A stretch of 24,305 nt of DNA, taken from positions 1 to 24,305 of IMG/VR virus record IMGVR_UViG_3300007516_000140, one strand, 5' to 3'. This DNA comes from a virus. Under the pieces are notes generated by a model. The model had not been told where the DNA came from, did not search any database, and was given only the letters and a program-made list of their open reading frames with translations. Position 1 is the first letter of the stretch, and every line of letters starts with the position of its first letter. The position numbers were made by a program, and so were the translations under genes. Positions 1 through 7,302 of this stretch are shown piece after piece.

Positions 1-23
1 AGATTTACATATAAATTAAGAAT

Positions 24-359
24 ATGAGGGTAGGTGTAATTGGAGGAAGGTCATTTGTTGATTATTGTTTATTAGAAGATACGTTACAGCAATTAGAAAT
101 AAGTCTTTTAGTAAGTGGTGGTGCGAATGGAGCTGATGCATTAGCTGAAAAATATGCTACCAAACATTTTATAGAAACTTTAATTTTTAAACCAGATTGG
201 TCTATCGGAAAGTCAGCCGCTGCATTACGAAACTTAAAAATCGTAGAAAATTCTGATATTATAGTTGCGTTTTGGGATGGAAAATCTAAAGGAACTAAAA
301 TGACAATCGATATGGCTGGACATAAAGGAATACCAGTTATTTGTAAGATATATACTTAA
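24..359 (+). CDS. DUF2493 / SLOG-fold nucleotide-binding-like protein
   Basis: A 111-aa protein with a full set of DUF2493 motifs of the SLOG (Rossmann-like) superfamily. These are GGRSF at residues 7-11, the phosphate-binding-type loop SGGANGAD at 31-38, PDW at 57-59, AALRN at 66-70 and AFWDGKSKGT at 82-91. SLOG proteins bind nucleotides or nucleotide-derived ligands, and family members are common in phages, but no specific reaction can be assigned. The ATG at 24 is preceded by an A/T-rich leader with a TATAAATT at 10-17, and there is no Shine-Dalgarno sequence. The stop codon lies in the first copy of a 25-bp tandem duplication. The downstream phosphoribosyltransferase gene starts 36 nt later, so the two may form a nucleotide-related pair. 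The family call is firm; the function is unknown. It is not an obvious virion protein. Confidence 0.88.
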   Translation: MRVGVIGGRSFVDYCLLEDTLQQLEISLLVSGGANGADALAEKYATKHFIETLIFKPDWSIGKSAAALRNLKIVENSDIIVAFWDGKSKGTKMTIDMAGHKGIPVICKIYT

Positions 360-388
360 AAATATTTGTAAGATATATACTTAAAAAT
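339..388 (+). repeat. Perfect 25-bp tandem duplication
   Basis: Two identical, directly adjacent 25-bp copies (339-363 and 364-388), each beginning ATTTGTAAGATATATAC. The first copy contains the last codons and the TAA stop of the SLOG gene; the second fills the leader of the next gene, which starts at 396. A duplication with no base difference suggests a recent slippage or recombination event, or selection on both copies. Each copy also carries a GATATATA core resembling the candidate promoter elements elsewhere in the window. Confidence 0.95.
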
Positions 389-395
389 AGAGTAT

Positions 396-1166
396 ATGTT
401 AGATTTTAGTCAATTTGCCAAAATAATAAACGAAGGGTTTATTGTAAAGGATAATGTTGTTTATTTTGACGCTAATAGTTCAGATTTCATTAATACGTCG
501 TTCGGAAAATCCAAAGGTTTAAAACCATTTGAATCAAAAATGGAGAATGGTGTTATATACTCTGTATATAACAAAGATAAATATTCTGAAGATAAAAATA
601 TGTATAAAGACGTTCTAGATACAATTAAAGGACAGAGTACTAAATATACAATGGACTATAATAGCTACAAATCCTTTATTAGTAGAACTGCGATTTATAT
701 GGCAAACTTAATACTAAAAGAAGGAATTGACACTATTTTAATAATGGATAGTTCTTCTCCATTATTAACAGACTTAACACTTGAAATAAACAGAAGACTA
801 CCAAAATATTTCGAGATGTTTACTTTCAATAAGCAAATTTTTAAAAACCCAGATATACAGGACATTCATATTGATACTATGGGAATAGATATATCTGATA
901 CCAATTATAAAAGTATCGAGAGCAGTATCAAAAAAATGAAAAGAGAAGGCCATTTTAAAATTCATAATATTTTTCTACCAAATAGAAAATTTGTTAAAAA
1001 TTGGCTAAAAATAAATGATAACATGTTGTCAAAAATCGTAGATAAAAAAGTAGCATTAATTGATGACATATTTACAACAGGATCAACTATATATGAGGCT
1101 TCAAGATTGATAAATGACGCAGGAGCCTCATATATAATGGCACTTACTATCGTTAAAGGTAAATAA
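396..1166 (+). CDS. Phosphoribosyltransferase-like protein (type I PRTase fold)
   Basis: A 256-aa protein. Near its C terminus it carries the classic PRPP-binding signature of type I phosphoribosyltransferases: a hydrophobic strand, Asp223-Asp224, then Thr227-Thr228-Gly229 (VALIDDIFTTGSTI at 219-232). A helix and a final hydrophobic strand follow, as in ComF-like and other PRTases. Residues 95-125 include a strand ending in a Ser-Ser-Ser loop (ILIMDSSSP) that could be the pyrophosphate loop region. The N-terminal ~90 residues are not recognised. The acceptor base or other substrate cannot be told from sequence. The gene sits between a SLOG gene and the baseplate genes, so it is probably accessory. 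The first 14 residues (MLDFSQFAKIINEG) resemble T4 capsid-targeting peptides, with aromatic residues at 4 and 7 and an I-x-E-G cleavage-like site. This is discussed as a finding. The fold call is strong; the substrate is unknown. Confidence 0.8.
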   Translation: MLDFSQFAKIINEGFIVKDNVVYFDANSSDFINTSFGKSKGLKPFESKMENGVIYSVYNKDKYSEDKNMYKDVLDTIKGQSTKYTMDYNSYKSFISRTAIYMANLILKEGIDTILIMDSSSPLLTDLTLEINRRLPKYFEMFTFNKQIFKNPDIQDIHIDTMGIDISDTNYKSIESSIKKMKREGHFKIHNIFLPNRKFVKNWLKINDNMLSKIVDKKVALIDDIFTTGSTIYEASRLINDAGASYIMALTIVKGK

Positions 1167-1431
1167 ACTTTAACAAATATTTAATACTATTAATGGAACA
1201 TGGATTTGTCTTGGATGATACGTGTTGAACCAGGGAAGACATAGAGTATAGCGACTATATAATATATAAAAGAAAGAGGTTGCTCTAGAAGTGAAAGATG
1301 AACCCCTGATAGACCTTGAATTTTAATAATTTAACAGAAGTTCAATACATACATAATGCTGGATATTACAGAGTATATGATAACGTGTCTGATACGTTTG
1401 TATTCACTGAAAAATTATAATATATACTAGT
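1167..1431 (+). other. 265-nt stretch without an intact gene; coding-like fragments and inverted repeats
   Basis: No open frame of normal length crosses this gap, the longest non-coding gap in the window. Visible content: an 11-codon ATG frame at 1192-1227; a 9-codon ATG frame from 1215 to the stop at 1242-1244; and a coding-like open stretch at 1270-1323 that continues in the +1 frame to a TAA at 1418-1420. Three inverted repeats could form a junction. CAGGG 1231-1235 pairs with CCCTG 1304-1308. They enclose TATAG 1247-1251 with CTATA 1255-1259, and AGAG 1275-1278 with CTCT 1283-1286. A TATATAAT-like element sits at 1255-1263. The stretch may be a decayed or frameshifted gene, a structured RNA, or the leader of gene 25. 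I cannot choose between these. Confidence 0.5.
1270..1420 (+). pseudogene. Possible frameshifted small gene or gene remnant
   Basis: Frame 1 is open from 1270 to 1323 (18 codons ending PLIDLEF) and then meets TAA at 1324. The +1 frame from 1325 is open for 31 codons, with natural-looking composition (LTEVQYIHNAGYYRVYD, then FVFTEKL), and stops at 1418-1420, just before gene 25. The junction TTT-TAA is a place where a +1 slip would join the two. In the second frame an upstream ATG at 1298 is blocked by tandem stops TGA TAG at 1307-1312; a TTG at 1316 is the only near start. No upstream start serves frame 1, because a TAA lies at 1267. It could be a decayed gene, a programmed frameshift gene with a hidden start, or chance. 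Confidence 0.25.
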
Positions 1432-1785
1432 ATGGAATTATATATAAAATCTATTGAAGACCCTAATTTTGACAGTAATCAACTACAAGTCGATGAAGAT
1501 ATTCAATTACTATTGCTTCAAATTGAAACTTTATTGTTTACTAGTCCTGGTGATGTTTTAGGAAAAGATACTTTTGGTTTAAGTCTAGAGGACCTTATCT
1601 ACACATTTCAATATAATGACGATATGTTAAAGGGAGTTATTGATACTGCGATAGCAAGATATATTCCTCTTTCTTCTAAGTTTCCAGTAAGCGTAGTTGT
1701 AGAGTTTATGGAACAAGCAGACAGAAATATAGTCTACGTAGATATTAGCATAGATAATAAGTACGGAATAGGACTTTATATATAA
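1432..1785 (+). CDS. 25: Baseplate wedge protein, gp25/GPW family
   Basis: A 117-aa protein (T4 gp25 is 132 aa) with the family pattern: a helix leading into LLFTSPGDVLGKDTFGLSLED (about 34-54), where T4-type proteins have a small-residue loop and an F-G-x-x-L box. Amphipathic helices follow, then a C-terminal beta pair (VVEFM...VYVDISI). gp25/GPW proteins are the sheath-initiator component of the contractile-tail baseplate. They bind the gp6 dimer and nucleate the sheath. The next gene encodes a gp6-like protein, the conserved order in contractile injection systems. The Glu-Pro-Arg motif typical of gp25 appears to be replaced by Ile-Pro-Leu in the segment ARYIPLSSKF. The start at 1432 follows an A/T-rich leader containing TATAAT at 1416-1421. 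The identification rests on pattern plus context. Confidence 0.82.
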   Translation: MELYIKSIEDPNFDSNQLQVDEDIQLLLLQIETLLFTSPGDVLGKDTFGLSLEDLIYTFQYNDDMLKGVIDTAIARYIPLSSKFPVSVVVEFMEQADRNIVYVDISIDNKYGIGLYI

Positions 1786-1802
1786 TATATAACTTATAAA
1801 TA
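1778..1802 (+). promoter_or_regulatory. Candidate late promoter (ATATATAAT plus TATAAATA)
   Basis: ATATATAAT at 1778-1786 overlaps the stop of gene 25, with 18 nt between it and the gp6 ATG. The exact T4 late-promoter octamer TATAAATA follows at 1795-1802, ending 2 nt before that ATG. The first element has sensible promoter spacing; the second is too close to give a leader. The 9-mer recurs at 12938, 18822 and 23956. Such AT-rich words also occur inside genes, so this call is tentative. Confidence 0.35.
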
Positions 1803-1804
1803 CA

Positions 1805-3631
1805 ATGGCACAATATAACTTTAAATTTTTATCAACCGCTAGAATAAAGACTGCTGATATGTTAGCAGACACTAGAACATATATTTCTAGAGTATATGAA
1901 AGAACTGGTAATTTGTTTACAACAGCATCACCATTCTCTCAAATACTTGAAGTTTTGACCGAGCTTACAAACTTAGTATTCTTCTATATTGAAGATGCTA
2001 CAGTAGAGCAAAATATCTTGACTGCTCAAAACCCTGAGTCTGTTTATGGTCTTGCAAGACTTGCAGGTCATGACGCGTTTAGAGGTTCTTCAGCGGTTGG
2101 CGAAATTAAAATAAGACTAAACACAAGTGCATTTCATGAAATAGCTGGAGATGCTATTAATATTCCAGCAAACACTATTATAAAGGCTAGCAAAAATGGT
2201 CTAGAATACGTTTTAAAAACTAATGCTGATCAATTTAGAATAGAAAAAAGCAATGCAGACTATATATATGTTCCGATAGTACAAGGTTCTACTGAAAAAC
2301 AATCAGTAACAGGTACTGGTTCAAAATTACAGTCATTCAATGTTATTGTTAAAAAGAATACAGATCATCACTCAGTTAGAGTAAGTGTTAATAGTGAACT
2401 TTGGACTAAATACGATTCTTTATATGACATGCGAGTTGGTACTAAAGGATATATTGTTAAGACTGGGATAACGGGAGGCTTAGATTTTTATTTTGGGAAT
2501 GGGTCGTTTGGTGCAATTCCTAGACAAGGATCTAGCATTGTTATCGAATATATTATAACTGCAGGTTCTAAGGGTAATTTAACAGGCTCTAAAGACCTTA
2601 ACTTCAAGTATATTTCTGAAGGATTTGATTCTCTTGGAAATTCATATGACTTAAACAAATTGCTAGAATCTTCATTCACAACAGCTCCTGTTATGGGATC
2701 TGACCCCGAACCAATGGAACTTACTAAGATAATAGCACCACTACAAAGCCATTCATTCGTGTTGGCAACTCCTAACAACTACGAGGCATTCTTATCAAGA
2801 TATGGTATGTTTTCATATCTTGATGCTTACAATTCAACAGATGATGGGTACCTTGACGATGACAATGTAATTTATTTGTTTATGTTACCTGATACTGCCA
2901 GAAAACTTTCAGGAAATAATGACTATTTTAACTTGCATAAAGAAGAATTCTTTTTCTCTGAAGACGAAAAGAATGGAATCTTAAAAGTTCTAGAAGAATC
3001 AGGCCAGCAAATGGTAACTACTGAAGTTAAAATAGTAGATCCAAAGGTTCAATACTTTAGAATGGATATTAAAGTTAGATACTTTGAAGGATATATTAAA
3101 GCAAACATATATACTGCTATACGATCTAAAATATCAGAATATTTAATTAATATAACTAGAAGAGACAGGTTACCTAAGTCAGATATTATAGCGTTATTAG
3201 AAGGAATTGATGGAATTGATTCGGTTAATGTTAGATTTGTTTCTGAAAAAGAGGAGACTGCGAGAAGACTTGGTTATTATATAAGTGAAATTGTTACAGT
3301 TACTCCAAGTACTCCAGTTTTAGAGGACATTGGCAACGGAAAACAAAAATACGTTTTCTTCAAAAGAAGCGTACAGTCTAATCAAGTTATTTTTGAAGCT
3401 GGAGCTGCTCTTCCAGAAAATGTAATTAATCTAGATTCTTTTGGGGATATTCTCTTAGAAAAAGAAGAGGTTGCTTTATTTAGAGGCGGTTGGAAAGATA
3501 GGGATGGTTTTGTTGTTTTAGACGATGTTAAAATGGGAGAAATGGCAGCACTTTCAATTTATTTTGATGAGCCTGCGGTACCAAACAGTGTATTTAGTAA
3601 AATACAAGCACAAAATAGAAAATTGTTATGA
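1805..3631 (+). CDS. 6: Baseplate wedge protein, gp6 / baseplate-J family
   Basis: A 608-aa protein (T4 gp6 is 660 aa). The N-terminal part has the helical gp6/J region: a long helix around 38-68, then NPESVYGLARLAGHDAFRGS (about 76-95), where Gly-Leu-Ala-x-x-x-Gly and an Arg-x-Ser-x-x-Gly step are typical of baseplate-J proteins. The middle holds the beta domain (about 100-270), including FGNGSFGAIPRQGS near residues 231-244, the usual 'FG(D/N)G..G..P..G' turn. The C-terminal third is alpha/beta with a conserved-looking Asp-Gly-Ile-Asp-Ser segment. In contractile tails two gp6/J copies per wedge form the inner iris clamped by gp25 and gp7/I. The gene lies 19 nt after gene 25 and overlaps the next gene by ATGA (3628-3631), implying translational coupling. 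This is a strong family call supported by synteny. Confidence 0.87.
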   Translation: MAQYNFKFLSTARIKTADMLADTRTYISRVYERTGNLFTTASPFSQILEVLTELTNLVFFYIEDATVEQNILTAQNPESVYGLARLAGHDAFRGSSAVGEIKIRLNTSAFHEIAGDAINIPANTIIKASKNGLEYVLKTNADQFRIEKSNADYIYVPIVQGSTEKQSVTGTGSKLQSFNVIVKKNTDHHSVRVSVNSELWTKYDSLYDMRVGTKGYIVKTGITGGLDFYFGNGSFGAIPRQGSSIVIEYIITAGSKGNLTGSKDLNFKYISEGFDSLGNSYDLNKLLESSFTTAPVMGSDPEPMELTKIIAPLQSHSFVLATPNNYEAFLSRYGMFSYLDAYNSTDDGYLDDDNVIYLFMLPDTARKLSGNNDYFNLHKEEFFFSEDEKNGILKVLEESGQQMVTTEVKIVDPKVQYFRMDIKVRYFEGYIKANIYTAIRSKISEYLINITRRDRLPKSDIIALLEGIDGIDSVNVRFVSEKEETARRLGYYISEIVTVTPSTPVLEDIGNGKQKYVFFKRSVQSNQVIFEAGAALPENVINLDSFGDILLEKEEVALFRGGWKDRDGFVVLDDVKMGEMAALSIYFDEPAVPNSVFSKIQAQNRKLL

Positions 3632-3900
3632 TGGATTTGAATAGTGATTTGTTTAAAGTACGTAAGAAAAAATTGTATGATAGTAAGTTAATTATATTAG
3701 ATGATAGATTACATGGTGTAAATGATTACCGTGAAAACATATTGTTAAACTCTATTTCTAAATATATTTTACGAAATAATACAATGAATGACTTTGCTAT
3801 ATTAATACAAAATGTAATTGCTGATTGGGTAGATTCGGTAACTTATTTAAAAGTATATAAGTCCTTTACCGTCCAAAAGAACTACAAAAAAGTTAGATAA
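3628..3900 (+). CDS. Small protein of unknown function between gp6 and gp7-like genes
   Basis: A 90-aa protein starting in an ATGA overlap with the gp6 stop. A second in-frame ATG lies at 3631, so the true start may be either. It is rich in charged residues, with a basic N-terminal patch (KVRKKK, residues 10-15), a central helical-looking segment with Ile/Leu/Val spacing (about 35-65) and a basic C terminus (KNYKKVR). No signal peptide or membrane segment is seen. I do not recognise the family. Its position inside the wedge operon, with tight coupling on both sides (2 nt to the next gene), suggests a baseplate component or assembly factor. That is inference from location only. Confidence 0.7.
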   Translation: MMDLNSDLFKVRKKKLYDSKLIILDDRLHGVNDYRENILLNSISKYILRNNTMNDFAILIQNVIADWVDSVTYLKVYKSFTVQKNYKKVR

Positions 3901-3902
3901 CA

Positions 3903-6707
3903 ATGGTTTATAATAATTTAAGATTCTTTGATAGCGAGTCGAATGACCTTAATCTTCTCTATAATTCCACATCGGATATATGGGAAGGTGTTTGCTATTT
4001 ACCTGTAGTTTCTGTTGGTTTATATGAAACTCTTACTATTTATATTTTAGAAGAAACCCAAGGACCTCTTGGAAACGCGAAGTATATTACACCAATCGCA
4101 GCGACTCCTTCAATTTCACCAAATATAACAGAAACTACCTTTAAATTAGAGTTCTTCAGTGGATACGATTACAGTGAAGACATATTTTTATATAGCGCAT
4201 CTAATACTAACGGCAAACTAGAAATTCAAAAAGATAAAACTCAAACATTTAGTTTATTGCCTTCAACAACATCTACTTCACTTAACAATTCCGGTATAAA
4301 AATAATTGAAGAAAATATAGAAATGCACCCTATTAAATGCAATGTTGCTTTAATGAGTCATGAGGATAATTTTCACACTAGATTGTTAGATGTTACTGAG
4401 GTTGTGACTATAAAGGATGCTAATAACGTTATTGTTTCTAATACTGAAACTTTAATTGCAACCATTAGGATTTATGGTGAAACTGAGGAAGAAGACGAAA
4501 GACTTTCAGTATTACTAGCAAACATGGGTATGTCAATTACACCAGAAGACTATGTTATTCTTAAAGATTCAAATGTTAAGGAACTTTCTCCTGACTGGAT
4601 CTTATTGAATCAAAAAAGAAAAGAACTTCTATTAGAAGCTAGTAAAATTAAACCATTCGTTGGCACATACAAAGCTATATTAAATGCTATTGATTTCTTT
4701 GGGTATGATAAAATAACTCTTAAGGAGTATTGGTTAAATATAAACGAGCAATCAGAAAACTTTGGTAAATTAAAGGCTGTTGCTGTTCCTAACCAGGACA
4801 CTGTTGGTTTTTTAGCTAATAAAAACAAGGGTAATGAACTTCCAAGCTCTAACCTTAAGAAAACTAGTCGTTTTAGCCTAGTTTACAGACTAAACGAAGC
4901 TGATGGTAAAGTTGACGAGTGGGATATCCCTACCGTTACTGAATCTACTGATTATTCGCCAGATGAAGTGATGATTAAGCTATATGGTTTAAAAAATAAA
5001 CTCCAAAAGGACTTTTTACCTCTTCAAGCAAAGATAATAGATATTACAGGTGAAGGTGACTATTTCTCTCAATTTAACTTAAATGTTTGGCACAACCAAC
5101 ATGTTATAAAACAGCAAACAGCTGGTCAAAACATTGAGTTTAGTAGGTTCCCAGAAACAAAAAAATTATATATTGAAGACCTTAGAAAGGTTGACTACCG
5201 ATTAACTGGAATTAACCAAGACTTTTCAATACTTTCAGAAGCTGATCGCGTTGCAATAATAGCTTCTATAAAAACATTCTACGATGGATATTATGATGAA
5301 GACATGTCTACTTTTAATACAGTCGCAGGTATTCCAATAGGATGTCCAGTTATATTAAAGGCAGATTCATTCCTTGAGTCATGGGACTCTGCTGAATTTT
5401 CATTTATGGATGCATCCGATACCGGAGATCATATGTTAACATGGGAAAATTGGTGGAATCAAGGAATTTATGAAATAGAATGGACAGTAACTGGACCTAA
5501 TAACTATAAAAAAACATATAGAGGAGGAGTTGGAACTATTCATGCTACTACTGGTGTATTAATACCAGAATATCAAGAAATACCAGTCGTTCTGCCTTTT
5601 GCTGGTGAATATACAGTAGAGATGGCGGTGTATGACTTATATAATGTAAGAAGCTCATGGAGAGAATTAAACTATATTGAAGTTAATAATAAGAACGTTG
5701 AAGTGTATGGCTTATTGCAAAGAATGCTTCCTGAATTAAATTGGAATCAATATAAGTATACATATGATGTTGCTGGTAGTGATTGGGATTGGTCCAGAGA
5801 GAACACATCAACAGTTGACAGTATTATTGCTTCTTATTATTTGACGTTAGACAGGGCTAACTATGTGAATGACGGATATAATGGCTTAGAGTTTTCTACG
5901 GTTAGAAGATATAATGATACTAACAGTGTTACAGGATTCAGCGAAACTACTGGGCCATACCAATGGAAAGCATTAAAAACACACGAGTGGAATGATGGAG
6001 CTGCGGTTACTTGGGATATGATGAGAGTCGGTTCAGATATTAACTCTTCATTTATGATAGATTTGAATGGATATTCTAGTGGGTATAAGATATTCATAAA
6101 ACAAATTGATGTAATTACTAATGTTGAGGTTCTTGATGAATACACTATAACAAGTACGTATCCTACTAGCTCAACTGATTTAGCAGCTTGGAGCGCAGTA
6201 TCTGCTGAGCTATCTGGTTTAAGTGACATCACACACCCTCTCTTGTCTAAGTTTAATTTCAACCCAGTAATAGTAGACACTAACAGTGACGGAATATTAG
6301 ACAAGTGCGAGTATATTTTAGTGGTAGCAAACGAACCATCAAGAGCCTATGATTTCTCTGAGGTTGGTTTCGACAATGTACTCGGTGGTATTATAGTAGC
6401 AGGTTCAGAAGTGCACTTCACTAGTTATAACCCTGATTTCAATGATGTGTATATTATTGACACACATGTTGAGGTAAATAGATTAAATCATGTTACATTC
6501 TCATATGACACCACTAAAATGCCAGGTATTGCATCTCAAAAATGGACGCTTAAAAATAATAGCAAAAATGTTGGTGATATATATTATAGTAATACATGGC
6601 TGACATACTTATTTAAGCATAAAGGAGACTATAATGTTGAGTTAGAGGTAACAGACGTCAATGGTAATAAAAACGTAATAAACAAAAATATATTAAAAAT
6701 AATTTAA
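3903..6707 (+). CDS. Large baseplate wedge protein, gp7/tail-protein-I-like with PKD-like domains
   Basis: A 934-aa protein (T4 gp7 is 1032 aa). Residues about 200-285 contain a helix rich in Lys/Arg/Leu (NQKRKELLLEASKIKP), then GTYKAILNAIDFFGY and a following KEYW. This order (helix, Gly-Thr, Ala-x-x-x-Phe-Gly-Tyr, x-Glu-Tyr/Trp) resembles the core of P2 tail protein I, the counterpart of T4 gp7 in the wedge. Residues about 480-600 and 828-934 look like PKD/Ig-type beta-sandwiches. The last ends in Gly-Asp-Tyr-Asn-Val-Glu-Leu-Glu-Val-Thr-Asp followed by Asn-Gly-Asn, a typical PKD closing strand and turn. Between them lies a beta-rich Trp/Tyr-rich section. The gene follows gp25 and gp6, matching the gp25-gp6-gp7 / W-J-I order. 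The wedge role is well supported by context; exact orthology to gp7 is inferred. Confidence 0.68.
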   Translation: MVYNNLRFFDSESNDLNLLYNSTSDIWEGVCYLPVVSVGLYETLTIYILEETQGPLGNAKYITPIAATPSISPNITETTFKLEFFSGYDYSEDIFLYSASNTNGKLEIQKDKTQTFSLLPSTTSTSLNNSGIKIIEENIEMHPIKCNVALMSHEDNFHTRLLDVTEVVTIKDANNVIVSNTETLIATIRIYGETEEEDERLSVLLANMGMSITPEDYVILKDSNVKELSPDWILLNQKRKELLLEASKIKPFVGTYKAILNAIDFFGYDKITLKEYWLNINEQSENFGKLKAVAVPNQDTVGFLANKNKGNELPSSNLKKTSRFSLVYRLNEADGKVDEWDIPTVTESTDYSPDEVMIKLYGLKNKLQKDFLPLQAKIIDITGEGDYFSQFNLNVWHNQHVIKQQTAGQNIEFSRFPETKKLYIEDLRKVDYRLTGINQDFSILSEADRVAIIASIKTFYDGYYDEDMSTFNTVAGIPIGCPVILKADSFLESWDSAEFSFMDASDTGDHMLTWENWWNQGIYEIEWTVTGPNNYKKTYRGGVGTIHATTGVLIPEYQEIPVVLPFAGEYTVEMAVYDLYNVRSSWRELNYIEVNNKNVEVYGLLQRMLPELNWNQYKYTYDVAGSDWDWSRENTSTVDSIIASYYLTLDRANYVNDGYNGLEFSTVRRYNDTNSVTGFSETTGPYQWKALKTHEWNDGAAVTWDMMRVGSDINSSFMIDLNGYSSGYKIFIKQIDVITNVEVLDEYTITSTYPTSSTDLAAWSAVSAELSGLSDITHPLLSKFNFNPVIVDTNSDGILDKCEYILVVANEPSRAYDFSEVGFDNVLGGIIVAGSEVHFTSYNPDFNDVYIIDTHVEVNRLNHVTFSYDTTKMPGIASQKWTLKNNSKNVGDIYYSNTWLTYLFKHKGDYNVELEVTDVNGNKNVINKNILKII

Positions 6708-6708
6708 A

Positions 6709-7281
6709 ATGGCAAGTATAACAACAATCTTAGGAACTGACAGCGTTTCTTCATCTAGAATTGTATTTAACAATAATTTTGCGGCACTTAACACTGAGTT
6801 GTCTGATATCGCTACTTTATTTAATACAACAACACAAACTATTACCTTAACAGGTGAGGTTGCATGTGGAGCATTAAAGGTCAACAATGGAACTATTGAT
6901 ACGTTTAAAGTTACAACAACTTCAGCGACAATTAGCGTTGAATCTACCTTTTCCAAAAAAATAACAATGTCTGGCAGCGCTATCATTGAAGCTATTGAAA
7001 GCGCAGTTACTACGATACCTATCGCTGGAGAATATAAAGCCGCAACATATGTATTAGATGCTTCTGGTGGTGCGTTTAGTAGTGCTATAGTTCTTCCAGC
7101 AGCTACAACAGGCCAGAAGGTAACATTCGTCTCAGATGGCGGTCCTATTACATTTGACGTTACCAATGTAATGGCAACTTCAGTTGCTGTTGCTGCTAAA
7201 GGTTCAGTAACCTTTGTATATGATGGCACAACTTCAAAGTTTTACATTGTTTCATCAGTAAATGCTACTATAGCATATTAA
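6709..7281 (+). CDS. Small fibre-like virion protein with Asn-x-Asn-Phe N terminus
   Basis: A 190-aa, Ser/Thr/Ala/Val-rich, almost certainly beta-structured protein. The N terminus carries DSVSSSRIVFNNNFAALN (residues 11-28); its Asn21-x-Asn23-Phe24-x-x-Leu27 recurs in the two collagen-stalk fibres downstream. The C-terminal ~85 residues (YVLDASGGAF, LPAATTGQKVTF, GSVTFVYDGTTSKFYIVSS) resemble a beta-domain often seen at the end of phage fibre and appendage proteins. There is no membrane segment, and I could find no cysteine apart from one near residue 50. The gene begins 1 nt after the upstream stop, so it is in the same transcript. It is probably a minor appendage or an adapter on the baseplate. 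The structural role is likely; the precise role is unknown. Confidence 0.72.
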   Translation: MASITTILGTDSVSSSRIVFNNNFAALNTELSDIATLFNTTTQTITLTGEVACGALKVNNGTIDTFKVTTTSATISVESTFSKKITMSGSAIIEAIESAVTTIPIAGEYKAATYVLDASGGAFSSAIVLPAATTGQKVTFVSDGGPITFDVTNVMATSVAVAAKGSVTFVYDGTTSKFYIVSSVNATIAY

Positions 7282-7302
7282 TAAAAATATAAAAACGCTT
7301 AA

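Noticed and set aside
1201-1245. tRNA T-arm-like GGTTCAA on the minus strand
   Set aside because: The five flanking bases on each side do not pair, and no anticodon or acceptor arm can be built.
1291-1325. Hammerhead-like words (GAAA, CTGATAG)
   Set aside because: The invariant CUGANGA core is not matched and the flanking stems do not form in the required order.
1192-1420. Small group I intron interrupting a short gene
   Set aside because: The fragments could be read as two exons, but I cannot find the ordered P/Q/R/S core elements of a group I intron, and about 130 nt is short for one.
5861-6304. 147-codon open frame on the minus strand
   Set aside because: It is entirely inside the 934-aa gene, with no recognisable motif and no plausible start context. 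Treated as a shadow.
6693-7229. 178-codon open frame on the minus strand
   Set aside because: It lies opposite the 6709-7281 gene, whose composition and neighbours fit. Its Val/Ala/Thr-rich translation looks like an antisense shadow, and all other supported genes are on the + strand.
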